From Bacteroidales bacterium (lineage in GTDB: Bacteria > Bacteroidota > Bacteroidia > Bacteroidales > UBA932): a DNA stretch of 56,868 nucleotides. The translations under genes and the position numbers were made by a program. This document shows positions 9,761-17,877 of the stretch, in pieces; within the stretch, counting starts at the first letter, position 1, and every line of letters begins with the position of its first letter. The stretch covers positions 1 through 56,868 of the forward strand of contig JAMPAT010000024.1 in assembly GCA_023667095.1 (NCBI GenBank). Direction: 5' to 3'. The notes beneath the pieces were generated by a model that did no database searches, was not told the DNA's origin, and saw nothing but the letters and a program-made list of their open reading frames with translations.

Positions 9761-10648
9761 CTAGAGGGTTGTGATTCCCTCGATTGTCACATCTGGACCT
9801 GCAATTTTCTTTACAAGTCCCTGGAGGACAGTTCCCGGGCCTATTTCCATGAAATATCCGGCTCCGTCTGCAACCATGTTCTTCACAGTCTGTGTCCATC
9901 TTACAGGTGAAGTCAGCTGGGTCAGGAGGTTCTTCTTGATTTCTGCAGGGTCGGTTGACGGAAGTGCTGTCACATTCTGGTATACAGGGCAGACAGGGGT
10001 CTTGAGGATTGCCTTTTCGATACCTTCTGCCAGCTCAAGGCGTGCAGGCTCCATGAGTGGTGAGTGGAATGCACCTCCGACAGGGAGTACCAAGGCCCTC
10101 TTTGCACCGGCTGCCTTGCATTTTTCGCAAGCCTCGTTTACAGCCTCAATCTCTCCGGAGATTACGATCTGGCCGTCGCAGTTGTAGTTCGCAGGGACAA
10201 CAACACCGCTGCATGAAGCGCATATCTCCTCGACTTTCTCAGTAGGCAGGGCTATGATTGCGGCCATTGTGGATGGCTTGATTTCACATGCCTTCTGCAT
10301 TGCGCGTGCACGGATGGAGACCAGTCTCAGGCCGTCCTCGAAATCCATTGCACCAGCTGCTGTGAGTGCGGAGAATTCTCCAAGCGAATGTCCTGCAACC
10401 ATGTCTGGCTGGAAGCCATCATAGCATTTTGCAAGTACAACAGAGTGCAGGAAGATTGCCGGCTGTGTAACCTTTGTCTGCTTCAGGTCCTCAGGTGTCC
10501 CCTCGAACATTATGTCAGTGATTCTGAAGCCAAGGACATCATTTGCCTTCTCGAGCATTTCCTTGGCTGTAGCATTGTTCTCATAGAGGTCTTTAGCCAT
10601 GCCCGGGAATTGCGATCCCTGGCCAGGGAATACGTAAGCTTTTTTCAT
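9761..10648 (-). CDS. fabD: malonyl-CoA:ACP transacylase
   Basis: A 295-residue protein that transfers malonyl from CoA to acyl carrier protein to start fatty-acid elongation in the cytoplasm. It begins MKKAYVFPGQGSQFPGM, the conserved family N-terminus. The nucleophile is in GHSLG (Ser88), and the GGAFHSPLM block carries the catalytic His. I chose the ATG at 10648; another ATG at 10666 would add six residues (MKIFDK) and has a GGAG next to it. The frame stays open further upstream through the tRNA gene, but that extension is not credible as protein. Confidence 0.95.
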   Translation of the reverse strand: MKKAYVFPGQGSQFPGMAKDLYENNATAKEMLEKANDVLGFRITDIMFEGTPEDLKQTKVTQPAIFLHSVVLAKCYDGFQPDMVAGHSLGEFSALTAAGAMDFEDGLRLVSIRARAMQKACEIKPSTMAAIIALPTEKVEEICASCSGVVVPANYNCDGQIVISGEIEAVNEACEKCKAAGAKRALVLPVGGAFHSPLMEPARLELAEGIEKAILKTPVCPVYQNVTALPSTDPAEIKKNLLTQLTSPVRWTQTVKNMVADGAGYFMEIGPGTVLQGLVKKIAGPDVTIEGITTL

Positions 10649-10779
10649 CTTGTCAAAAATTTTCATCTCCGGTCCCATGCCGCAATGGGCCTGTTCCCGC
10701 AAGACAGATTTAAGTTTTAAAATGTCATTTTTCAGAAATTGCCGGTGTCTTTTCCAAAAAACAATTTCCAAAAGTGCGG

Positions 10780-10787
10780 CAAAAATA
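10780..10787 (-). promoter_or_regulatory. -7 element for fabD
   Basis: TATTTTTG on the minus strand matches TAnnTTTG. It lies about 130 bases upstream of the fabD start, back to back with the tRNA promoter. Confidence 0.35.
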
Positions 10788-10798
10788 ATAAAAAATGT

Positions 10799-10806
10799 TA
10801 AATTTG
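10799..10806 (+). promoter_or_regulatory. -7 element for tRNA-Arg
   Basis: TAAATTTG matches the Bacteroidota -7 consensus and ends 48 bases upstream of the tRNA 5' end. No clear -33 element was found. Confidence 0.4.
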
Positions 10807-10854
10807 CCGCCGATTGCTGAGAATCGCTGCCAAACAGCAGCATTGATGCCATCC

Positions 10855-10926
10855 GCCTCCGTAGTTTAATGGATAGAATTTCAGATTCCGGTTCTGAAGG
10901 TTGGGGTTCGATTCCCCACGGGGGTA
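10855..10926 (+). tRNA. tRNA-Arg (anticodon CCG)
   Basis: A 72-base cloverleaf. The acceptor arms GCCTCCG and CGGGGGT pair (with a G:U at 1-72). The anticodon stem TCAGA/TCTGA flanks the loop TTCCGGT with anticodon CCG. The T arm is TGGGG-TTCGATT-CCCCA. CCA is not encoded, as is usual in this phylum. The discriminator base is A, compatible with Arg. Confidence 0.9.
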
Positions 10927-10936
10927 CTACCGCCAA

Positions 10937-11349
10937 AGTCTGTAAGTACTTGATATGTAGCTTATTTTATTGAAGTGCAATCTATTGCGGAATGTGAAAA
11001 TGTTCCATAATTTACCATTTTTTACGAAAATATATCAAAAAGGGGGACCCTTTTGGAGACCCTTTCTGGATTTTTTGCCTTTGTATGGCTGATGCCAGTC
11101 ACATGGACATTCTCCAGGCTAAAGTACCAGTAGGGGAAGATGTCCTCTGTGAGTGCTCATGTCCCGATGCAGTGGTATGGTACAGATGGATGCAGGGGAA
11201 TGGCCAATTGAAGGCTGTATGCCGTTCCTGTGCCTATAGAATGAGTATGCAGTCTGCTTCCGCATGCCGGGACGGGACTTTTTGCCATGTCTGCATACAT
11301 GAAATTTATTAATATTGCCTATATTTGCGGGCGTAAATTCTAATGACTT
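10937..11349 (+). other. intergenic region after tRNA-Arg
   Basis: About 410 bases without a convincing gene. At 11041-11070 there is a G/C-run motif, GGGGGACCC followed by GGAGACCC, resembling (from memory) leaders found next to tRNA-integrated elements in this phylum. No integrase follows. A -7 element TATATTTG at 11320-11327 precedes the next gene. A 75-codon open frame at 11085-11312 looks non-coding. Confidence 0.35.
11320..11327 (+). promoter_or_regulatory. -7 element for the fucose-isomerase-like gene
   Basis: TATATTTG followed by C, 22 bases before the start codon, matches the -7 consensus and predicts a very short leader. Confidence 0.5.
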
Positions 11350-12552
11350 ATGGTATCAATATACACAATTACATCAGAACTGCATGATGAGCAGTCGGTA
11401 GCGCATGTAACTGCGGAATTCCTCGGCAGCCTTGGCATTGAATATTCTCTCAAGGGTGCTGACTTTGGCGACTACGGTACAGATGACCTGTCCCTTATAT
11501 ATGTAAGGACAGGAGGTACTGAAAATGTGTTCCGCTCTGTGCTGCATAAGGTGCTCGGAAGCCGTCAGCCTGTCTACCTGCTTACTTCAGGCAAGAGCAA
11601 CTCGCTTGCGGCATCCATGGAAATCCTTTCATTCCTGCGGCAGAACGGCATCAAGGGTGAGATCATACATGGGAATCCGTCATATATCAAGTCGAGGGTG
11701 GAAAGCCTCCTCAGGATAGAAAAGGCTCGCAAGACTCTTTACGGAAAGCGTGTCGGTGTTGTCGGCAAGCCGTCTGACTGGCTTATCTCCAGTGCTGCAG
11801 ACTATGCTGCAGTAAAGGAAAAGGCCGGAATAGAAATAATAGACATTGATATAAAGGAACTTGTTGAGGAGATTGCCAAGGTGTCCGTTGACCGTGAATG
11901 TGTCATGGAGGCGTGCGGATGCCAGATTCTCTCTGCAGCTGAGAATGTACAGGCATCAGCAGAGATGGCGACTGCAATCTATCATGCCCTTAAGGCCCTT
12001 GTTGCAAAATATTCTCTCAGTGGCTTGACACTCAGGTGTTTTGACCTGCTAACTGCTGTCAGGAACACAGGATGCCTTGCCCTTGCAAAGCTTAATTCGG
12101 AGGGGATTGTATCTTCTTGTGAAGGGGATATACCGACATTGCTGTCAATGCTTATCGCAGATGCAATTGCCGGGGTGTCCGGATTCCAGGCCAATCCGTC
12201 GAGGATAAACCCAGAGACCGGAGAAGTTGTCTTTGCACATTGCACAATACCTTTCAATATGGTGGAAAGCTTTGTCTATGACACACATTTCGAGTCCGGT
12301 ATCGGAGTCGGCATTAGGGGAAAGGTTGCAGAGGGGCCTGTGACTGTGTTCAAGGTTTCAGGCAATCTCGGACGCTGTTTTGCGGAGGAGGGAAGCCTTC
12401 TGAGAAATCTTTGCGAGTCTGACCTGTGCCGCACACAGGTGGTTTTGAACCTTGATTCAACAGACTATTTCCTCAAGAATCCTATAGGCAACCATCATGT
12501 GATAATACCGGGGCATTGTGCAGATGAACTGACCGGTCTCCTTGACCTATAG
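11350..12552 (+). CDS. L-fucose/L-arabinose isomerase-like family protein
   Basis: A 400-residue cytoplasmic protein whose overall pattern resembles the fucose isomerase fold. The N-terminal Rossmann-like half contains VYLLTSGKSNSLAASMEILS and GKRVGVVGKPSDWLIS. The C-terminal half, with LTLRCFDLLT, CEGDIPTLLSMLIADAI and FAHCTIP, is the part that in true isomerases carries the metal-binding residues. Bacteroidota have a conserved family of this kind with no proven substrate. It has its own promoter and is followed by the Fe-S scaffold-like pair, but there is no sugar-pathway neighbour. Isomerase activity is only inferred. Confidence 0.7.
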   Translation: MVSIYTITSELHDEQSVAHVTAEFLGSLGIEYSLKGADFGDYGTDDLSLIYVRTGGTENVFRSVLHKVLGSRQPVYLLTSGKSNSLAASMEILSFLRQNGIKGEIIHGNPSYIKSRVESLLRIEKARKTLYGKRVGVVGKPSDWLISSAADYAAVKEKAGIEIIDIDIKELVEEIAKVSVDRECVMEACGCQILSAAENVQASAEMATAIYHALKALVAKYSLSGLTLRCFDLLTAVRNTGCLALAKLNSEGIVSSCEGDIPTLLSMLIADAIAGVSGFQANPSRINPETGEVVFAHCTIPFNMVESFVYDTHFESGIGVGIRGKVAEGPVTVFKVSGNLGRCFAEEGSLLRNLCESDLCRTQVVLNLDSTDYFLKNPIGNHHVIIPGHCADELTGLLDL

Positions 12553-12627
12553 CATCAGTGGATGACAACTTGGGAGCTGCTCCGAAATAGTTTCTGAATA
12601 AAACGGGGCTGCTTCTGGAAAAATTGC

Positions 12628-12635
12628 TATATTTG
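12628..12635 (+). promoter_or_regulatory. -7 element for the Fe-S scaffold-like/GGGtGRT operon
   Basis: TATATTTG matches the consensus. The leader of about 85 bases contains a small hairpin, CCGGC-TTTA-GCCGG, at 12658-12671, which could influence translation or be incidental. Confidence 0.5.
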
Positions 12636-12719
12636 CAGCGGATTTTTCGGTGGGCTGCCGGCTTTAGCCGGAAATGCCGCTAAAACTTGAAAAACAGAAC
12701 AAAAATAATTAAAAGGTTT

Positions 12720-13421
12720 ATGGTTTATTCACACGAAGTGCAGCAGATGTGCTGCGTCAAAAAGGGACCCAATCATGGTCCTGCTCCAATTCCTGAAGAG
12801 GGAAAATGGGTGAAGTCAAAAGAGATTACTGACATCTCAGGCCTTACTCACGGTATCGGCTGGTGTGCTCCTCAGCAGGGTGCATGCAAACTTACTCTCA
12901 ATGTAAAGGAGGGTGTCATCCAGGAGGCTCTTGTAGAGACTATCGGATGTTCTGGTATGACTCATTCAGCAGCAATGGCTTCAGAGATTCTTCCTGGCAA
13001 GACTATCCTTGAAGCTCTCAACACTGACCTTGTGTGCGATGCCATCAATACAGCAATGCGCGAGCTTTTCCTCCAGATCGTCTACGGACGTACCCAGTCT
13101 GCATTCTCAGAGGGAGGACTTATGATCGGAGCAGGTCTTGAGGACCTTGGAAAAGGTCTCCGCAGCCAGGTAGGTACACTCTACGGAACACTTGCAAAGG
13201 GACCTCGTTATCTTGAGATGGCTGAGGGCTACATCAAGACCCTCGCACTTGACAAGAATGACGAGATCTGCGGATATGAGTTCGTACACCTTGGCAAGTT
13301 CATGGATGAAATCAAGAAAGGTACAGACGCAAACGAGGCGTTGAAGAAGGTAACCGGATCTTACGGACGCTTCACTAAGGAGGCCGGTGCAGTTAAATAC
13401 ATTGACCCACGTCACGAATAA
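12720..13421 (+). CDS. iron-sulfur cluster assembly scaffold-like protein (NifU/IscU-related)
   Basis: A 233-residue cytoplasmic protein starting MVYSHEVQQMCCVKKGP. Conserved cysteines occur in MCC, GWCAPQQGAC and ETIGCSGMTHSAA. The last is the IscU-type block in which Cys ligates a nascent cluster. It is longer than IscU (about 130 residues). The partner GGGtGRT gene begins 15 bases downstream, so the two are one operon. This pair is known from anaerobes, but its exact client protein is not established. I chose the ATG at 12720; the frame could be opened from a TTG at 12687, but the ATG gives the family-like N-terminus. Confidence 0.8.
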   Translation: MVYSHEVQQMCCVKKGPNHGPAPIPEEGKWVKSKEITDISGLTHGIGWCAPQQGACKLTLNVKEGVIQEALVETIGCSGMTHSAAMASEILPGKTILEALNTDLVCDAINTAMRELFLQIVYGRTQSAFSEGGLMIGAGLEDLGKGLRSQVGTLYGTLAKGPRYLEMAEGYIKTLALDKNDEICGYEFVHLGKFMDEIKKGTDANEALKKVTGSYGRFTKEAGAVKYIDPRHE

Positions 13422-13436
13422 CAGGAGGACAAGACT

Positions 13437-14447
13437 ATGATTAGAGAAGTTAAATTCGAGAGCCAGGATCGCCGTATCAAACAGATCCTCGCTGCACTTA
13501 ACGAAAACGGTATCAAGGATATCGAGGAAGCTAACGCAATATGCGAGCAGTATGGTCTTGACCCTTACCTCACTTGTGAGGAGACTCAGCCGATCTGCTT
13601 CGAGAATGCAAAATGGGCTTACGTTGTAGGTTCTGCAATTGCAATCAAGAAAGGCTGCAAGACAGCTGCTGAGGCAGCCGAGGCTATCGGAATCGGTCTC
13701 CAGGCTTTCTGTATCCCTGGTTCAGTTGCTGATGACCGTAAGGTTGGACTTGGTCACGGAAACCTTGCTGCAATGCTTCTCCGTGAGGAGACAAAATGCT
13801 TTGCATTCCTTGCAGGACACGAGTCATTCGCAGCTGCTGAGGGTGCAATCAAGATTGCTGCAAAGGCAGACAAGGTACGTAAGGAGCCTCTCCGCTGTAT
13901 CCTGAACGGCCTTGGAAAAGATGCTGCACAGATTATATCACGTATCAACGGATTCACATACGTACAGACAGAGTTCGACTACTACACAGGCGAGCTTAAG
14001 GTCGTACGCGAGGTTGCCTACAGCGACGGTCCACGTGCAAAGGTTAAATGCTACGGTGCAGACGATGTCCGCGAGGGTGTTGCAATCATGTGGCATGAGG
14101 GTGTTGATGTCTCTATCACAGGTAACTCAACCAACCCTACACGTTTCCAGCATCCGGTAGCAGGTACATACAAGAAAGAGCGTGTACTTGCAGGCAAGCC
14201 ATATTTCTCAGTTGCATCAGGCGGCGGTACAGGACGTACCCTTCATCCTGACAACATGGCTGCAGGTCCAGCTTCATACGGCATGACCGACACAATGGGA
14301 CGTATGCACTCAGACGCTCAGTTCGCAGGTTCCTCTTCAGTTCCTGCACACGTTGAGATGATGGGCTTCCTCGGAATAGGCAACAACCCTATGGTAGGAT
14401 GTACTGTCGCATGTGCAGTTGACGTTGCCCAGGCGCTGAACAAATAG
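13437..14447 (+). CDS. GGGtGRT protein
   Basis: A 336-residue protein recognisable by its namesake glycine-rich motif GGGTGRTLHPDNMA around residues 261-274. It also has HEGVDVSITGNSTNPTRFQHP and a Gly-rich C-terminal part. The Pfam family of that name has no proven activity. It is consistently paired with the IscU-like scaffold protein upstream, 15 bases away, suggesting a role in metal-cluster handling or a redox enzyme of anaerobes. Codon use is strongly biased towards preferred codons, which suggests high expression. Confidence 0.9.
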   Translation: MIREVKFESQDRRIKQILAALNENGIKDIEEANAICEQYGLDPYLTCEETQPICFENAKWAYVVGSAIAIKKGCKTAAEAAEAIGIGLQAFCIPGSVADDRKVGLGHGNLAAMLLREETKCFAFLAGHESFAAAEGAIKIAAKADKVRKEPLRCILNGLGKDAAQIISRINGFTYVQTEFDYYTGELKVVREVAYSDGPRAKVKCYGADDVREGVAIMWHEGVDVSITGNSTNPTRFQHPVAGTYKKERVLAGKPYFSVASGGGTGRTLHPDNMAAGPASYGMTDTMGRMHSDAQFAGSSSVPAHVEMMGFLGIGNNPMVGCTVACAVDVAQALNK

Positions 14448-14485
14448 TATTCTGGGCTTGTCCTGGAATATTTTAACGATGATAG

Positions 14486-14519
14486 GTCTCTGTAGCTTTT
14501 GTGGCTATAGAGACTTTTT
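14486..14519 (+). terminator. terminator after the GGGtGRT gene
   Basis: An 11-bp stem (14486-14496 with 14504-14514, one G:U) around a 7-nt loop, followed by TTTTT. A classical intrinsic terminator 38 bases past the stop. Confidence 0.85.
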
Positions 14520-14607
14520 CTGTTGTAGCTGTGCCTATATAATGGAGCCATTGTGCTTCTGTGTCTATCTCTTTGTTGGCGAGTTTCCGGAGAAGAAGGT
14601 GATGTGG

Positions 14608-14763
14608 ATGAAATTTGAAGCCTCCGAGCCTGTGTATGAGATTACATCTCCGGTCTTTGATGAAATTACTATAAAGCTCGACAATGGCTATTATACTGGA
14701 AAGGAGTTCGGAATAAAGCGGGGATTCCGCTTCTATAGTATGCTCTTTGGACCGGGTTGGTAA
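14608..14763 (+). pseudogene. C-terminal fragment of a GH92 alpha-mannosidase
   Basis: The 51-residue frame contains PVYEITSPVFDEITIKL followed by YYTGKEF. This aligns with TYEIGSPAFEEVVIDL and YGRGESF in the larger GH92 pseudogene at 43562-45831. It corresponds to the start of the C-terminal beta domain of GH92 enzymes. Nothing of the catalytic domain is nearby, so this is a gene scrap, on the opposite strand from the larger pseudogene. Confidence 0.6.
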
Positions 14764-14939
14764 TATGGCACAGATTATACTGTATTCCGTGGCTGTCAGC
14801 AGAGAAGAATCCTGCAAATGTGCTCCGTATTGCCGGTATTCATGGCTGCACTGGCAGCTCTCTGCCTCCTGCAGCAGAAACTTCTGCGCCGTGCCGGTGC
14901 AAGTGTCTCAGTATGCATTACTGTCCCAGGCTCGCATCT

Positions 14940-15229
14940 TTCAGTGAAATCTTCTTCTGCTTCTTCAATTTTCCCGTCATCACCGTTGCGCGCGAGGTTT
15001 ACAAGGGCCTTTATCTCGCCTGTGCTGATTACTGTATTGCAATACATGTTTCAGCTATGTCCATGTTTTTGCCAAGGCCCTCCCTTAGACAGGAGTCGGC
15101 TATTGCCTGAAACCCAGGGTCAATGACTATAATCATATTTTCGGTCTTTTCCCCTTTCTTGAATTTCTTTTGTGAGCACGATGCAGCAGCGATGGAGAGC
15201 ATCGTAAGAATTACAAAAATCTTTTTCAT
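14940..15229 (-). pseudogene. small lipoprotein gene, probably frameshifted
   Basis: From the ATG at 15229 the minus strand encodes a lipoprotein signal (MKKIFVILTMLSIAAASC, lipobox Cys18) and about 48 mature residues ending ETCIAIQ at the stop at 15029. One frame over, coding-like sequence continues (NTVISTGEIKALVNLARNGD) past about 14990, which suggests a single-base shift near 15030. If intact it would be a small surface or periplasmic lipoprotein of unknown role. It could also simply be a complete 66-residue lipoprotein. Confidence 0.45.
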
Positions 15230-15426
15230 TCACTGATTGTTTATTTGTTTCTATACGGTATAGAGAGCACCAGGGGCTTTTATCTATCATTGCCACATCT
15301 ATTCCACAGAACAGATTACCGTGCGGTTACCTGATATGTGCCCGTCAGGGTGTATGACTGAAGATTGTATAATGCAGTTGCTATGGCCTTTGCATTAAAA
15401 TATTTAGGAAAATGAAGAATAATTTT

Positions 15427-15434
15427 TAAATTTG
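15427..15434 (+). promoter_or_regulatory. -7 element of the structured RNA
   Basis: TAAATTTG followed by C matches the Bacteroidota -7 consensus. Transcription would begin near 15440, just before the base-paired region. Confidence 0.5.
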
Positions 15435-15439
15435 CGTTC

Positions 15440-15715
15440 GCTTAGCTAGCCCATAGTCGGGTTGGGTGGGCAACGACATATTGAAAGACGTTACTTGACG
15501 TTATCTTCTTAGCTCAAACTTCGCAAACTTGAATCTTAGGGAAGATACGGCAACGGGGCGTCCACTTGTGATGTATATCCAGTCACTGCGCTTTGGCGTG
15601 GGGATTTTGTATACTATCCCAGACGTGGGCTAGCTACGTTGCTTATCCTCTAAGATGGGCAGCGAAGGCCTGGGCTAGGGATGGGCAAAGGTACAGACTC
15701 CCACGTCTTTTATTT
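15440..15715 (+). ncRNA. structured RNA candidate, possibly 6S/Bacteroidales-1-like
   Basis: No protein frame fits here. A perfect -7 element TAAATTTG sits just upstream (15427-15434). AGCTAGCCCA at 15444-15453 pairs perfectly with TGGGCTAGCT at 15626-15635 and closes a 192-nt domain, about the size of 6S RNA. A second copy, TGGGCTAG at 15671-15678, could compete for the same 5' strand. AGACGTGGG (15621-15629) pairs with CCCACGTCT (15700-15708), followed by a T-rich tract, like a terminator; this excludes part of the closing stem. An RNase P or tmRNA signature is absent. Identification as 6S or the Bacteroidales-1 motif is an inference from size, promoter and shape. Confidence 0.55.
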
Positions 15716-15753
15716 TATTCCGTTCGGAAAGGGGGTGCCGGGCAGATACCGTT

Positions 15754-15783
15754 TTTGTCCAGGAAGTGGACTATATGATTTTG
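15754..15783 (+). promoter_or_regulatory. likely promoter of the RyR/TIR island
   Basis: TGATTTTG (15776-15783) differs from TAnnTTTG at one position, and a TTG-containing -33 element (15755-15757) lies 18 bases upstream, as expected. The first gene starts 18 bases downstream. It follows the U-tract of the RNA candidate. Confidence 0.4.
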
Positions 15784-15801
15784 CACTTATAACCAATTGA
15801 A

Positions 15802-17877
15802 ATGAACAATAAACCATCCATTATAAATGTTGTATCATGTTATTGCAAGAGGGTGTGGAGCTGTTTTTGGCGCTGGTTTGACAGGTCTTTTGCAAACAGC
15901 CATATAAGGCAGATAGGAATTCTTGCAGGCTTTACTCTTGTTTGTGGCCTTTTGTTATGGGGCTTTACAGGATGTAGCATGGAGAAGGATGTCTTCTTAA
16001 GGATAGTAGAACTGATGCTTGATCCAGGTGCCTTTGTCGGAAGCAGCAAATATGGACAGAAAATACCGGTAATCCTTCAGCTTGTCATAACATTAAGTGG
16101 TGCAGTATTCTTTACTGCCATGCTGATTACTGCCATTGGAAGTATTGTCAGTAACAGGGCCGATGACTACAGGAAAGGACGTGTACATTATTATTTTCAT
16201 GACCACATACTTATTCTTGGAGCAAATTCAATGGCCATCAATATGCTTCGGGAGAAGTATGAGGAGTCTCGGAAACCAGACGCCTGCAGGTGTCGTAAGA
16301 TTGTCATACTGACTACCCAGGATACAGAGAAACTGCATGACAGGATTGCTTCATCAATTCCCGGATTTGACCGTAATCTGGATGTTACATTTCTGAATGG
16401 ATCAAGAGCAGTAGAGGTTACATTGAGGCGTCTGAATATTGATGATGTACATAGTATATACATATTTGGCGAGGAAGAAGAGAACGACCACGATGCTGTA
16501 AATCTTGTGGCATGGAAAATTGTACAGAAATTATGCGGAGAAGTCCAGCGCAACATTGACTGCTATATGGCAGTGGACCGCATTTCTACTTATCATGTTT
16601 TCCAGTTTGGCAACAGCTTGACACATTCACATCTGCGTCTGAATGTTATTAATTCTCTGGAAGCATGGGCGCAGAGAGTCCTGGTGTCAAGGGAATATAT
16701 GTGCATGCCTAAGAAACAGACTATACGCTATCCTGCAATTGACAGGGCTGGAATAGGCCTGTCTTCCCGGAAAACTGTACGCTTTGTCGTTTTCGGGATG
16801 ACGCCGATGGGCTATTCAATGGCGACAACGGTAGCGCATATTGCCCATTTCCCTAATTTTACGAAAGATACTTCCCTAAAGACCAAAATATGTTTTATTG
16901 CTCCAGGAATAAGACAGGAGATGGATTTCTTCATGGGACATTATTCCAATCTTTTTAGACTGTCGCATGCCAGATATGTGTCTTGGGATGAATTCGGCCA
17001 GTCATATTCACAGGAGATATGCAAACCTGCACCGGCCTATGGCGATTTCCTCGATATAGAGTGGGAATTCTACGATTCTTCAATAGAAAATAAGAATGTG
17101 AGGAATCTGCTGGAGATGTGGACTGGAAATGAAGATGAATATCTGACAATATCTATCTGTAATGAAGAACCTGATACGAATCTGGCAGCATCATTATATC
17201 TGCCGGAAATGCTCTATACTAAGGATATACCTGTCTTTGTATATCTGTCGGTTGTCGATGAAGTCCTGAAATATGCACATGGCACCAGACGCTATCATAA
17301 TATATATCCGTTTGGGATGAAGGAGGATACCTATGATCCGCTATTCGAAAAAAGGCTGAGCATGGCCAAGAAAGTCAACTATCTGTATTGTCTGAAGGAT
17401 TCAGGACATGAATTCAAGGGAATGTGCAAAAAAGATGAACTTGATATGTATTGGTGGGAAAAGCGCACGAAACGTGAAGAATATGCCTATCTCTTTTCAA
17501 ATCTGTATGCAGCCAACTCTATTCCACTCAAATTGAGGTCTGTAGGAATTGATCCTGATGATTGCAAAGCCTTTCAGGAACGCCTTTCTGAGGATGATGT
17601 ACATATATTGGCAGAAGTGGAGCACAACAGGTGGAATGTGGAACGGCTCCTTATCGGATTCAGTGCAATGACATCTAAGCAGAGAAATGAACTCAACGAT
17701 ATGCTTGCAGATGAAGAGAGGCGTGAAGCCGGAAAGAAACTGAATAATGAAAAAAGGGAAAATTTTATCCATAAGGACCTGGCTCCATATTCAGAACTGC
17801 CAGACTCAACCAAGGAATATGATATAGCGATAGTCCGTAACATCCTGGAGGTAATGTGCGATGCGAAAAAAAATTGA
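15802..17877 (+). CDS. CASTOR/POLLUX-like ion channel with RCK domains and C-terminal RyR domain
   Basis: A 691-residue inner-membrane protein. A hydrophobic segment at about 38-57 and another at 89-115 flank a pore-like LMLDPGAFVG. Next comes VHYYFHDHILILGANSMAINML, the start of an RCK/TrkA-N nucleotide-binding domain. This order (the DPG pore segment, a long TM helix, a basic linker, HxxILG) is the hallmark of CASTOR/POLLUX-type cation channels. A second RCK-like half follows. Residues about 596-690 form a divergent RyR domain (AEVEHNRWNVERLLIGF, then APYSELPDSTKEYD). It is first in the operon and overlaps the sigma gene by 17 bases. Inference: a ligand-gated cation channel acting as effector or sensor of the island. 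Confidence 0.75.
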   Translation: MNNKPSIINVVSCYCKRVWSCFWRWFDRSFANSHIRQIGILAGFTLVCGLLLWGFTGCSMEKDVFLRIVELMLDPGAFVGSSKYGQKIPVILQLVITLSGAVFFTAMLITAIGSIVSNRADDYRKGRVHYYFHDHILILGANSMAINMLREKYEESRKPDACRCRKIVILTTQDTEKLHDRIASSIPGFDRNLDVTFLNGSRAVEVTLRRLNIDDVHSIYIFGEEEENDHDAVNLVAWKIVQKLCGEVQRNIDCYMAVDRISTYHVFQFGNSLTHSHLRLNVINSLEAWAQRVLVSREYMCMPKKQTIRYPAIDRAGIGLSSRKTVRFVVFGMTPMGYSMATTVAHIAHFPNFTKDTSLKTKICFIAPGIRQEMDFFMGHYSNLFRLSHARYVSWDEFGQSYSQEICKPAPAYGDFLDIEWEFYDSSIENKNVRNLLEMWTGNEDEYLTISICNEEPDTNLAASLYLPEMLYTKDIPVFVYLSVVDEVLKYAHGTRRYHNIYPFGMKEDTYDPLFEKRLSMAKKVNYLYCLKDSGHEFKGMCKKDELDMYWWEKRTKREEYAYLFSNLYAANSIPLKLRSVGIDPDDCKAFQERLSEDDVHILAEVEHNRWNVERLLIGFSAMTSKQRNELNDMLADEERREAGKKLNNEKRENFIHKDLAPYSELPDSTKEYDIAIVRNILEVMCDAKKN

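Noticed and set aside
9447..9899. 150-codon frame between nifJ and fabD
   Set aside because: It overlaps the fabD 3' end and its terminator hairpin and has an improbable residue composition.
11085..11312. 75-codon Cys-rich ORF between tRNA-Arg and the fucose-isomerase-like gene
   Set aside because: Odd composition, no recognisable motif pattern or promoter, and it lies in a region with other short chance frames.
14757..15126. Plus-strand frames over the 14.8-15.1 kb remnants
   Set aside because: They are antisense to the lipoprotein gene remnant and look like shadows of it.
15440..15715. tmRNA or RNase P RNA
   Set aside because: No tag-peptide frame or tRNA-like ends, and none of the conserved P4 sequences of RNase P.
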